Source: a virus. From it: DNA of 34,866 nucleotides. Where the stretch lies: IMG/VR virus record IMGVR_UViG_3300018083_000081, positions 1 to 34,866 of that record. One strand, written 5' to 3'. The first letter of the stretch is position 1. Every line of letters begins with the position of its first letter. This document shows, one piece after another, positions 7,157 through 14,333 of the stretch. A program made the translations under genes and the position numbers. The notes beneath the pieces are model-generated. The model was not told where the DNA came from. It worked only from the letters and a program-made list of their open reading frames with translations, and searched no databases.

Positions 7157-9286
7157 ATGGCCGGCGAGACCTTTGCCTTCTTCCTGGTGGAAGACCCGAA
7201 CACGACGGCGTTGCCGCTGCCGTTCCAGGCGGGCGACCGCATCGCCGTGGTGCGCGGTACGGCGCCGAACGAGCGGACCTACTATGCCGCCGCGCCGCCG
7301 TTCACGCCCTACATCCTGGGGCCTGGCGACGGCCAGAAGGGCATCGACGGCGCTATCCTCGCGTTCTCCCCGACGATCCTCGACGCCGCCACGATGATGG
7401 CGGTCAACGGCGGCGTCACCGCCGCCTATGTCGGCGAACCTGTCACCATCGAGCAGGCCGGCGCCAATTTCTTCGCGATCCAGGCAGTCTTCGTGGCCGG
7501 CGGCACCGGCTACCGGGTCGATGACACGATCGTCTTCCCCGGCGATGTCGTCATCCGGGTGCAGGCGGTAAACGCCGCCACCGGCGCGGTGCTCTCGGCC
7601 GATGCGAATGCCGTCCAGGGGTGGATCATCGTCGATGGCGGCGAGAGCACGACCAATCCCGCCGGGGCGCAGAACCAGACCGGCACCTTCGACGCGGCCG
7701 GGACGCCCGGCCCCGGCACGGGGGTACAGTTCTCCTTCACCTGGCAGCGCGTCAACCTCATCACCACGATCGCGGCGATCAACAGCGACACCCAGATCGT
7801 GCTTGCCGAGGGATCTCACGCCGGGGTGGATATTGCGGACATCGAGTGGGGATTTGCCACCGATGTCTCGGCGGCGATCAACGCCCACCTGGCCACCACC
7901 CTGGCCCAGGGTGGCGACCGGCGCCTCACCTTCCCCGGCGGCATCCTCGGCATCGCCAGCACGATCAACTACGTCAACGGCAACGCGCTGCTCGGCGGCG
8001 GCACCAGCGGCACGCGCGACGCCACGACGGGGCTGATGTGGATCGGCCCGCATCGCGGCACGATGGTCTCGAATGGTGACCCGGCGGCGCCGGTCGGCGT
8101 CACGCTGGAGGGCATCAGCTTCTTCGGCATGGGGGCGGCGGCGAAGGGTCTCCAGTCGCATGGCGACAGCGGCGGCACTTATTCGCAATTGTCGTTTACC
8201 GGGTTCCAGCAGATCGCCTGGGACATCGACGCCTCGGCACTCTCGGCGGTCGGCTTGCGCATTCCCTTCGTCGGCGGCGACATCCGGAATATCTCGATCA
8301 CGGCCAACCGCACGGCCTCGAACTACTGCCGCGGCATCGTCATCGGCAGGGGCACCGGCATCGCCGCGTCGGATACCAACCGCACCGATTTTACCGGCAT
8401 CCGGATTGCCCACCGCTACGGCACCGGGTTCGAGATCAACTCGAACGACAGCACGACGATCCGGGATTATTTCGGCAACAGTGCGCTGGGTCTTTCGTTC
8501 GAGGGCCGCTGCTCTCCGGTAGGCGCCCCCTGGGACTATCGGATGTTCGATACCCAGATGATCCAGCTTCAGCCGATCGGCGGCATGGTCGTCCGGGGCA
8601 CCAACCCGACGCGACCGCCGACCAGCAATATGGTCTTCGGCTACAGCGGGGCGAACGGCTCCACCGCCCCGATCATCGAGCCGTCCGCCGAGTGCCTGAT
8701 CGTTACCGCGAGGGGCCGGAACTTCGGGACAGCCCCGAGCGGGCTATGGGTCGCCACTGCCGACGCGCTGGTCAATGACATCACCCTGACGCCGATGATT
8801 TCCGGCGGCTCGGGGGCGGGGTCGCACACGATCCGGGGCGGCACGCTTCAGGTCGGCACCCGCATCCGGATGGAGGCCAGGGGCGTCTACACCACCCCGG
8901 CGGCAAATGCCGCGACGCTGACGGTCAACGCCGCCGTCAACTCGGCGAGCGTCGGCACGATCATCCTCCTCACCACCTCGACGCCGCCGATCATGCCGGC
9001 ATCGGCGGTGGCGAAACCGCTGTGGGTTACCGTCATGGCCACGGTCAGGGCGGTCGGGGCCGCGGGCCAGATCGTGACGGATGGCGTCGTCTTCTATAAC
9101 GGCGCGGCCGACAACGGTACGGTCAACCAGATCACCATGGTCCCGGCCGTGGTGAACCTCGACACGACAGTCGATCTGACACTGACCCTGGAGGGGCGTT
9201 GGTCAACCGTCGCCGGAGGCCAGCTCGTGACCCTGCAAAACGGGTCCTACCAGTGGGACATGGGCGGTCAAGGGGGGCTGTGGTGA
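7157..9286 (+). CDS. Tail spike / fibre with pectate-lyase-type beta-helix
   Basis: A 709-residue tail protein, probably trimeric, which binds and may degrade a host surface polysaccharide. The first 200 residues are an anchoring part (EDPNTTALPLPFQAGDRIAV, then beta-rich Gly/Thr repeats). At residues about 230-300 lies the start of a right-handed beta-helix: DVSAAINAHLATTLAQGGDR, then LTFPGGILGIASTI, the usual D-x-AAI-x-A ... GG ... FPGG pattern of pectate-lyase-like phage spikes. Short strand-turn repeats continue to about residue 480. The C-terminal 200 residues look like a separate beta domain (VTVMATVRAVGAAGQ; WSTVAGGQLVTLQNG), perhaps a receptor-binding or trimer tip. No catalytic residues can be assigned by eye. 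The stop overlaps the next start (TGATG). Confidence 0.75.
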   Translation: MAGETFAFFLVEDPNTTALPLPFQAGDRIAVVRGTAPNERTYYAAAPPFTPYILGPGDGQKGIDGAILAFSPTILDAATMMAVNGGVTAAYVGEPVTIEQAGANFFAIQAVFVAGGTGYRVDDTIVFPGDVVIRVQAVNAATGAVLSADANAVQGWIIVDGGESTTNPAGAQNQTGTFDAAGTPGPGTGVQFSFTWQRVNLITTIAAINSDTQIVLAEGSHAGVDIADIEWGFATDVSAAINAHLATTLAQGGDRRLTFPGGILGIASTINYVNGNALLGGGTSGTRDATTGLMWIGPHRGTMVSNGDPAAPVGVTLEGISFFGMGAAAKGLQSHGDSGGTYSQLSFTGFQQIAWDIDASALSAVGLRIPFVGGDIRNISITANRTASNYCRGIVIGRGTGIAASDTNRTDFTGIRIAHRYGTGFEINSNDSTTIRDYFGNSALGLSFEGRCSPVGAPWDYRMFDTQMIQLQPIGGMVVRGTNPTRPPTSNMVFGYSGANGSTAPIIEPSAECLIVTARGRNFGTAPSGLWVATADALVNDITLTPMISGGSGAGSHTIRGGTLQVGTRIRMEARGVYTTPAANAATLTVNAAVNSASVGTIILLTTSTPPIMPASAVAKPLWVTVMATVRAVGAAGQIVTDGVVFYNGAADNGTVNQITMVPAVVNLDTTVDLTLTLEGRWSTVAGGQLVTLQNGSYQWDMGGQGGLW

Positions 9287-10617
9287 TGCTGCGCACTCGC
9301 GCTCGCGCTTCGATACGCCAGCTGATCTTCGCGGCCCTGCTGCTCCTCGCCACCGGCGGCGCGGCGCACGCCGTCTGCGGGCCGGTGCCGTTCATCTTCA
9401 CCGATGGCACGCCGATCCGCGCCACCCAGGTCAACACCAATTTCACCCATGTCATCAACTGCTACAGCGGCTCGATCACCTCTCCTGGAACTACCGTCCT
9501 GAACTCGCTGGCCCTGTGGGGAAACACTTTCGGCACCGAATTGAAGGAAGGCAACAACGCGCCAGCCTTGCATCGCTGGGATTTCCCGGCCTCGATGGGG
9601 GGCGTTACAAATGCTTTTGCGGTTAACGTCGGAACCTATACCCAAGTACAAATACCCGTGCCGGTGCTTCAAGGCATATCCTCGATGGTGCGTGTACCGG
9701 ATACCTGGAATACGCCATTCTGGGGGAATACCGCAATCAGCGGATATATCGAAGGCGGCGGCATCGGCGGGCCTAACCAGTCCGCCGTAGCGATGTTCAG
9801 CGTGGGTACGATGCGGGGCGATAACGGCACTCCTGGAGGGGCCGGGGCGGTATGGGGAGCCAACTTCGTCGCGACCAACTGCCCCAAGATCGATTGTACT
9901 CCAGGCTCCGGTTTCGATTCCGGCATCACCGGCTTGGAGGTTAATACCAACGTCGTCGACAAAGGTGCCAACCCCGCTGAGACGGCAGTCAGGGGAATAA
10001 TGATAGCTGGCGGCGGGCCTGGTCAGGCGCCGGTCCACGGTTCGTATGCAATCGAGGTGGCGACGCTAAGTACCAACGCTCCGTGGCTATACGGCACCTT
10101 CTTCCGCGACGGCGCCGTGATAAATGCTCACAACATAAACAAGGTTGTTGCAACTGGCGATGGCGACTCGCAGGCAGTTAACTGGAAAATGACGACGGGT
10201 GGCGCGGATAGGAGTATGGGCCTGCAATACAAGCAGGATGGGTACTTGGACTTTCTCGGGAACCCCGATCTGGGCGGCGTTCGCGCACTCAACCTGGATG
10301 CGCGGAACGCGATCAGGCTGAGCGGAGTGGACGCCATTACCTTGGGCGGCGGGTGCGTTAATTTTCTGAACGGGGTCAATGGACTGATGGCCGTGTGCAA
10401 TACCACCCCGCAGAATGTGTTCAGAAACACAACCCATATCTTTCAGACGCTTGCCGGGGCCGTCGATGTAGCCAAGCTCCAGGCGGCCGGCGGGGCCGAT
10501 ACGACCGGCATGCTCCTGACCGTGAACAACGCCGCCGGCGTCAATCTTGCGACGGTAACGCTCGGGGCCAACGACAGCGGGGGCGTCGGCTTCAAAGCGC
10601 TGAGGGTGCCAAACTGA
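9286..10617 (+). CDS. Tail-fibre-like protein with a Sec signal peptide (443 aa)
   Basis: The ATG at 9286 overlaps the spike stop; a longer frame from 9199 lies inside the spike gene and has no ribosome site. Residues 1-29 form a clear signal peptide: basic start (RTRARASIRQ), hydrophobic core (LIFAALLLLATGG), AHA cleavage box before VCG. Next comes FTDGTPIRATQVNTNFTHV, a motif seen near the start of many phage tail fibre proteins. The centre (residues about 65-380) is Gly-rich and beta-like without a family I can name; its DNA (about 9480-10440) is poorer in G+C than its flanks. The end (VDVAKLQAAGGADTTGMLLTVNN) is typical of fibre C-termini. Export of a fibre protein is odd: it could coat the host surface rather than the virion. 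Confidence 0.7.
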   Translation: MLRTRARASIRQLIFAALLLLATGGAAHAVCGPVPFIFTDGTPIRATQVNTNFTHVINCYSGSITSPGTTVLNSLALWGNTFGTELKEGNNAPALHRWDFPASMGGVTNAFAVNVGTYTQVQIPVPVLQGISSMVRVPDTWNTPFWGNTAISGYIEGGGIGGPNQSAVAMFSVGTMRGDNGTPGGAGAVWGANFVATNCPKIDCTPGSGFDSGITGLEVNTNVVDKGANPAETAVRGIMIAGGGPGQAPVHGSYAIEVATLSTNAPWLYGTFFRDGAVINAHNINKVVATGDGDSQAVNWKMTTGGADRSMGLQYKQDGYLDFLGNPDLGGVRALNLDARNAIRLSGVDAITLGGGCVNFLNGVNGLMAVCNTTPQNVFRNTTHIFQTLAGAVDVAKLQAAGGADTTGMLLTVNNAAGVNLATVTLGANDSGGVGFKALRVPN

Positions 10618-10841
10618 GGAGCGCGATTTTTGCGGCCGCGATGCTTCTGTCGGCGCAAGCTGCTGCGCAGGACGCGCCAGATCCGCGCCTCTCGGGGCCG
10701 ATGATCCAGGCGCTTCAGGCGCAGGTCGCTCTCCAGGCCGCGATCATCAAGGCGATGGGGGAGGACGCCGAGGCGCAGAAGGCCGAATTGTGGCTTTGGT
10801 TTTTGGAGAGCAAAAAAGAAGCGGCCCCGAAGGACCGCTGA
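10614..10841 (+). CDS. Small exported protein, probable CTG start (75 aa)
   Basis: Function unknown. In frame there is no ATG, GTG or TTG that gives a full signal peptide. The CTG at 10614 does: LRSAIFAAAMLLSAQAAAQ then DAPDPRL. It overlaps the upstream stop as CTGA, and GAGGG lies seven bases before it. The ATG at 10641 would cut the signal peptide in half and has no ribosome site. The mature part is a short helix with repeated Gln/Ala (MIQALQAQVALQAAIIKAMG) and a charged end. It might be a periplasmic or envelope-bound protein. The reading frame is convincing; the start codon is inferred. Confidence 0.55.
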   Translation: MRSAIFAAAMLLSAQAAAQDAPDPRLSGPMIQALQAQVALQAAIIKAMGEDAEAQKAELWLWFLESKKEAAPKDR

Positions 10842-10961
10842 AAGGTTCAACACGTAAGCCCCTTAGCCTCGAAAGACGCTGACGAGGTTTCAGGAGCCGC
10901 CATCATAGCGGCGTCGGGGCTTCCGTGCTAATAGCAAATCGCCTTTTGGCGGGAGGGGAAT
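10842..10961 (+). promoter_or_regulatory. Structured leader: three-way-junction fold and hairpin at the ribosome site
   Basis: This gene-free leader can fold as a closed structure. An outer 7-bp stem pairs AAGCCCC (10856-10862) with GGGGCTT (10916-10922). Inside it are two hairpins: CCTCG (10867-10871) with CGAGG (10883-10887), and GCCGC (10896-10900) with GCGGC (10908-10912). A further hairpin, CGCC-TTTT-GGCG (10940-10951), sits directly before the GGAGGGG ribosome site of the gene starting at 10962. No poly-T tail follows, so it is not a standard terminator. It may control translation of the downstream gene or be a stable RNA. Confidence 0.4.
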
Positions 10962-11345
10962 ATGCGGAACTTGCGCACGACGGTTGCGGCACTCTCGCTG
11001 GGCCTGATTCTGGGTGCGGCGACAGTGCAGCTCCAGGCGGCGATCCCGTCCGGCGGTGGCGGGTCCGGCCCGATCGAGCCGACCCCCGGCGGCATCATCG
11101 GCCAGGTCAACACCTATCTCGGCAGCTACCTGTCGGTGTCGGGGGCCTCGCCGACGGCCGCCAGTGAATTGCAGTTCTTCCAGGCCGGATCCTGGGCGAC
11201 GAACAGCAACGTCGCCACCACGATGACCTCATTGGGGCCGCAGGGGGCCTCGACGACGGTCTCAAAGTGGCTGACGGTGAAGGACAACACCGGCAACCCC
11301 GGCTTCATCCCGTTCTACGCCTGCGGCTCCAGCGCCTGCCGCTAG
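10962..11345 (+). CDS. Small exported virion-like protein (127 aa)
   Basis: A strong GGAGGGG ribosome site supports the start. The signal peptide is clear: MRNLRTT, a hydrophobic core (VAALSLGLILGAATV), QLQA cleavage box, then AIPSGGGG. The mature part is Gly/Pro-rich at first, then SELQFFQAGSWATNS and a C-terminal WLTVKDNTGNPGFIPFYACG. That WL-x-V-x-D-x-x-G-x-x-x-x-IPF ending is frequent in small phage virion proteins. Two cysteines at the end could form a disulfide, which fits export. Its last 84 bases overlap the 3' end of the convergent O-antigen ligase-like gene. Confidence 0.65.
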   Translation: MRNLRTTVAALSLGLILGAATVQLQAAIPSGGGGSGPIEPTPGGIIGQVNTYLGSYLSVSGASPTAASELQFFQAGSWATNSNVATTMTSLGPQGASTTVSKWLTVKDNTGNPGFIPFYACGSSACR

Positions 11346-12182
11346 GGCCAGCACGACAAAGAACGGCACCATCGTCGCGGGGTGGGCGGAAATGAACAGC
11401 CCCTGCACGAGCCACGCGGCGAGGAAGGGATGAAACTCTGGTCCGCGACGGGACGCCTCGACAAGCAGCCACGCTCCGGCCGCCGCGCCAAGAAGCCCGG
11501 TCGCGGCGAACCAGTCGATGGGGACCGAGTAGAAGCGGCGGTAGAACATGCCGTTGGCGAAGACGAGCGGGGCATCGAAGCCGTTGCCGGTGACGAGGTG
11601 CCACTTGACGCCGTAGAGGGCCGCTTCCCACACCTCCAGCCGCTCGGTAACGGACTGGTCGCCACCGGCACGAATCATCAATACAGCGACGATTGCAATG
11701 ATTGGCGCGGCGAGCGCTGCGATGCGGCTGTGTCGCCAGAGCATGACGCAGCAGCCGGCCCCGACCGCCAGGAGCGCCCCACGGGACTGGGCGAGACAGA
11801 GGGATGTAGCGTTGGCCCCAATGGCGAGCGGTTTGACCCAGGCTGTGGCTGTCCATTCTGTCGGGGGGCGCAGGCGGCGGCCATCCGGAAGATCCGGAAG
11901 GAACAGCATGATCGCAGCGAAGGCGCCGAGGTAGTTCGGGCTGACGAAGAGGGATGGCGGGCGTGGGATGAATGGCATCTGGGCCACGGCGCTCCCCGCC
12001 ACTACGACGGACACCCAAAGCAGCGCGGACACCGCTTTTTCGCGGCCTGGGTCCGGTAGGACGACGAGGGCGAGATAGAGGGCCGCCAGGACCGCGACTC
12101 CGCCGCCGCCCGATCCGGGGCCGACGAGGGCCGAGACGCAGGCCGCAGCGAGAATGGCGAGGACGGCCAGGGTGATCCGCAT
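11262..12182 (-). CDS. O-antigen ligase/polymerase-like integral membrane protein (Wzy/WaaL type)
   Basis: A 306-residue, very hydrophobic protein with about eight predicted membrane spans, starting at MRITLAVLAILAAACVSALV. Three landmarks of the O-antigen ligase (Wzy_C) family are visible in order: SPNYLGAFAAIMLFLP at 81-96, CLAQSRGALLAVGAG at 129-143 (the family SRGA stretch), and ERLEVWEAALYGVKWHLVTGNGF at 180-202 (the family R-x-x-x-W ... G-x-GF loop). Such enzymes join or polymerise lipopolysaccharide O-units in the inner membrane. At 306 residues it is shorter than typical bacterial members (around 400). It lies alone on the minus strand inside the tail block, which suggests a lysogenic-conversion or exclusion gene. 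The complementary plus-strand frame shows no membrane pattern and is a shadow. Confidence 0.75.
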   Translation of the reverse strand: MRITLAVLAILAAACVSALVGPGSGGGGVAVLAALYLALVVLPDPGREKAVSALLWVSVVVAGSAVAQMPFIPRPPSLFVSPNYLGAFAAIMLFLPDLPDGRRLRPPTEWTATAWVKPLAIGANATSLCLAQSRGALLAVGAGCCVMLWRHSRIAALAAPIIAIVAVLMIRAGGDQSVTERLEVWEAALYGVKWHLVTGNGFDAPLVFANGMFYRRFYSVPIDWFAATGLLGAAAGAWLLVEASRRGPEFHPFLAAWLVQGLFISAHPATMVPFFVVLALAAGAGAAGVERDEAGVAGVVLHRQPL

Positions 12183-12258
12183 CGCGGGCAGGCTGGCTCT
12201 CTGGTTGGGGTTTCTTGGGTTTTTAGCTTATACGCTGGATTTGATTTAAGGTGCAGTG
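12183..12258. promoter_or_regulatory. AT-rich divergent promoter region
   Basis: This short stretch separates the minus-strand O-antigen gene from the plus-strand tail gene and is markedly richer in A+T than its surroundings. On the plus strand, TTGGGG (12205-12210) and TTATAC (12228-12233) are 17 bases apart and could act as a promoter. On the minus strand TATAAG (12232-12227) is a possible -10 with a poor -35. Weak consensus on both sides, so only the region, not the exact promoter, is supported. Confidence 0.35.
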
Positions 12259-12726
12259 ATGTCGATCGCATTGGATCGGGGACCGCAGGATGCCGGCTCG
12301 CTGCTGGATCAACTGAACGTGCTCCGCCGCCAGATAGACGCGATGTCTGGATTGCTTGAGGTGTACCACGCCGATGCCAGCGGCACGCAGTTCAACGACT
12401 TCAGCGGCAATGCCATCGGCTACCTGACGACGACCGGGGACTATACCGAGTTTGCGCTTGCCGCCAGTGGCGGGGTGGAGATTGCCGCACTGACGGCAGC
12501 GGTTGACGGCGTCGGATACTCGACCGTGAAGTCCCTGACTTCTCGTCTGATTGCGGATTTTGGGGTGGGGTTCAACCAAGCCGAACTGCCCGCTCCGACG
12601 CTCGGCATGGTCGCCCTGATCCTCGACAGCAACACCGCAACCTGGGGCGCCAACATCACCGGGACCGGCGCGTTTAAGGTGCTGGCCTTCTACAACGGCA
12701 CCAACTGGACTGTGGTTGCCAAGTGA
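12259..12726 (+). CDS. Virion-type protein with helical N-terminus and DSNT..WGA domain (155 aa)
   Basis: Function unknown. The ATG at 12259 has AAGG nine bases upstream; a GTG one codon earlier is also possible. Residues 10-40 form a helix (DAGSLLDQLNVLRRQIDAMSG), and the middle has short beta segments (VEIAALTAAVDGVGYSTVK). The C-terminal domain (ELPAPTLGMVALILDSNT, TWGANITGTG, VLAFYNGTNWTVVA) matches the end of the 102-residue product at 4461-4769 along its length. Two virion-type proteins of one phage therefore share a module. The context points to a tail or surface role. Confidence 0.7.
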   Translation: MSIALDRGPQDAGSLLDQLNVLRRQIDAMSGLLEVYHADASGTQFNDFSGNAIGYLTTTGDYTEFALAASGGVEIAALTAAVDGVGYSTVKSLTSRLIADFGVGFNQAELPAPTLGMVALILDSNTATWGANITGTGAFKVLAFYNGTNWTVVAK

Positions 12727-12845
12727 ACACATCATCGAGCTTCGCCGGCGCCATGAAGGGCAAGAGCAAAAAGACCGTGCGGGATGGTTTCCGCGCCGAT
12801 GTCAGGAGGCCGCCGCCGAAGAAGCCGAAGGGGAAGAAGCGATGA
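12723..12845 (+). CDS. Small basic peptide, GTG start (40 aa)
   Basis: A short frame that starts with GTG overlapping the previous stop (GTGA) and ends in an ATGA overlap with the next gene. The product is MNTSSSFAGAMKGK then lysine-rich sequence ending RRPPPKKPKGKKR. It has no hydrophobic segment. Double coupling to its neighbours is the main support for real translation; the composition would fit a nucleic-acid-binding or structural tail peptide, but nothing specific can be said. Confidence 0.5.
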   Translation: MNTSSSFAGAMKGKSKKTVRDGFRADVRRPPPKKPKGKKR

Positions 12846-13300
12846 TACAACGACATCGAGCAGGACAACCCGGTCCCAGCGCGAGGGGGCTCTGCGCCGC
12901 CCTCATCGTCGTGGTCTGCACGGTCCTCCTCGGCCTCGTGCTGTTTCTGTCACTCCCCTCGCGTGCCCACGCGCAGGCCCAGCAGCCCAGCAACTGCTCC
13001 GGGACCGCGAGCAGCACGGCGGGGCCGATCATCTTCCCGACCTCGGGCGAGACGGGGCCGACAGCGCCGACGACCTATGTGACGATCGCCAACCCCAGTG
13101 GCACCGCGACGCTCTGGCTGAACGTCGCCAAGAGCGGGACCGCCATAGCCAACACCGCCGGGTCGTTTGCGCTGTCGCCGGTCGGCGGCGTCGGGCTCAA
13201 TGGCATTTCGTGGTCACGCCAGCTCGGCTATTCGCCGCCGCTCACGATCTCGATCCTGTCGTCGGCCGCAACCTCGCCCTTCACATGCTGGTACAACTGA
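12842..13300 (+). CDS. Exported beta-rich protein of the tail block (152 aa)
   Basis: Starts at the ATG of an ATGA overlap. The N-terminus has a long basic lead (IQRHRAGQPGPSARGL), a hydrophobic core (CAALIVVVCTVLLGLVLFLSL) and a cleavage box (RAHAQAQQ), so it is exported or membrane-anchored. The mature part is Ser/Thr/Gly-rich with regular strands (TTYVTIANPSGTATLWLNVA; GSFALSPVGGVGLNGISWS) and two cysteines near the ends (NCSG and TCWYN). That pattern fits a single beta-sandwich with one disulfide. The next gene starts within its last codons. Role unknown; cell-surface or tail decoration are both open. Confidence 0.65.
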   Translation: MIQRHRAGQPGPSARGLCAALIVVVCTVLLGLVLFLSLPSRAHAQAQQPSNCSGTASSTAGPIIFPTSGETGPTAPTTYVTIANPSGTATLWLNVAKSGTAIANTAGSFALSPVGGVGLNGISWSRQLGYSPPLTISILSSAATSPFTCWYN

Positions 13301-14157
13301 GGGCCGCGCTTGCTGCGCTGCTTCTGGCCGCGGCGCCCGCGTCGGCCCAGTGCATCGGGATCCAGTGCGCCACCGGGCAGCTCTCCGGGCAATTTGTCTC
13401 CGGTTACGGCCTCGACGGTCAGCCGGCCCCGAGCGGGGCCTACGCGCTGAAGCGGCTGCTCGCTTCCTACACGACCAACAGGCTCGTCCGCCTCCGGCGC
13501 TCCAGCGACAACGCCGAACTCGATATCGGGTTTCTGGCTTCGGGCGCGATCAACACGGCGGCCGCGAGCGCGCACTGCGCCGCCACGCTCTGCTTCCTCG
13601 TCACGTTCTACGACCAGAGCGGCCACGCCCTCGATCTGACGCAGGCGACGCCATCCGCGCAACTGGCCTTCATCTTTAACTGCCAGAACGGCTACCCGTG
13701 CATGGAGGGCGTGAACGGCGGTCTCGCCGTCACTGGCCCCAGCGTCACGCCCGCGACCGGGATCGTATCGATCAGCGTGGTCGGGCAGCGAGTATCCGGC
13801 ACCAGCGGCTGCACGTTCTTTCGTGAGAATGGCGCTTCAGGCAACCGCATCACCGCGGGAGCCGCGGCAAACATATGGGGGACGTTCCCGGCGCCCGGCA
13901 CTACCATCCCCGCCGCCGATGGCGTGTTTCATTCGGCGACGGGAACGCTTGCCCTCGGCGCCACGGTCATAAATCTCGACGGCGTGGAAACCACCGGCAC
14001 CACCACCGTAAACACGACGGCGGCGGGGTCTTCGATCGTCAGCATTGCCGCCACGACCTGCCGCTATATCTCGGCGGTATTCTGGGACAACGTGACCCTC
14101 ACAGCCGGATCCCGCGCGACGATCACCAGCAGTAACCGCGCATGGTGGGGGTTCTAA
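13285..14157 (+). CDS. Exported lectin-like protein, arabinofuranosidase-B-type fold (290 aa)
   Basis: The ATG at 13285 lies inside the end of the previous gene. A signal peptide is clear: MLVQLRAALAALLLAAAPASAQ then CIGIQC. Residues about 45-130 follow the module often called the ArabFuran-catal or concanavalin-A-like domain of phage tail fibres: AYALKRLLASYTTNRLVRLR, then RSSDNAELDIGFLASGAI and VTFYDQSGHALDLTQATP. The later half (GVFHSATGTLALGATVINLDG; YISAVFWDNVTLT) completes a jelly-roll. In tail fibres this domain binds sugars; here it carries a signal peptide, so the product may act on the outside of the host. Six or more cysteines agree with export. Confidence 0.75.
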   Translation: MLVQLRAALAALLLAAAPASAQCIGIQCATGQLSGQFVSGYGLDGQPAPSGAYALKRLLASYTTNRLVRLRRSSDNAELDIGFLASGAINTAAASAHCAATLCFLVTFYDQSGHALDLTQATPSAQLAFIFNCQNGYPCMEGVNGGLAVTGPSVTPATGIVSISVVGQRVSGTSGCTFFRENGASGNRITAGAAANIWGTFPAPGTTIPAADGVFHSATGTLALGATVINLDGVETTGTTTVNTTAAGSSIVSIAATTCRYISAVFWDNVTLTAGSRATITSSNRAWWGF

Positions 14158-14170
14158 AGAGGACACCAGT

Positions 14171-14326
14171 TTGGAACTTCTGCTGATCGTTGTCCTCCTC
14201 GTGCTGCTGCTCGGCGGCGGCGGCTGGGGCTTCAGCCGGTACGGCGCGGGTGCGGGCATCGGCATCGGCGGGCTGATACTGGTGGTGCTCGTCCTGTATC
14301 TCGTGCTCGGGCGAGGGAGGTTCTGA
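14171..14326 (+). CDS. Small membrane protein, DUF3309-like, TTG start (51 aa)
   Basis: The start is a TTG preceded by AAAGAGGA at a good distance. The peptide begins MELLLIVVLLVLLLGGGGWG, has a polar turn FSRYGAGAG, and ends with a second hydrophobic segment (LILVVLVLYLVLGRGRF). Two membrane helices around a Gly-rich hinge with a basic tail is the layout of DUF3309 proteins, which are common in alphaproteobacteria. It lies just before a holin candidate, so it may take part in lysis (for example as a second holin or pinholin), but this is inference. Confidence 0.6.
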   Translation: MELLLIVVLLVLLLGGGGWGFSRYGAGAGIGIGGLILVVLVLYLVLGRGRF

Positions 14327-14333
14327 GGCAGGC

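Noticed and set aside
9199-9285. Upstream start of the exported fibre-like protein
   Set aside because: It would hide the signal peptide behind an Arg-rich lead and overlap the spike gene; the TGATG start at 9286 is better.
10856-10922. tRNA-like cloverleaf
   Set aside because: The 7-bp closing stem recalls an acceptor stem, but there is no T-loop sequence, no anticodon arm geometry and the length is only 67 bases.
11382-12059. Plus-strand frame opposite the O-antigen gene
   Set aside because: Charged, low-order sequence complementary to the membrane spans; no ribosome site.
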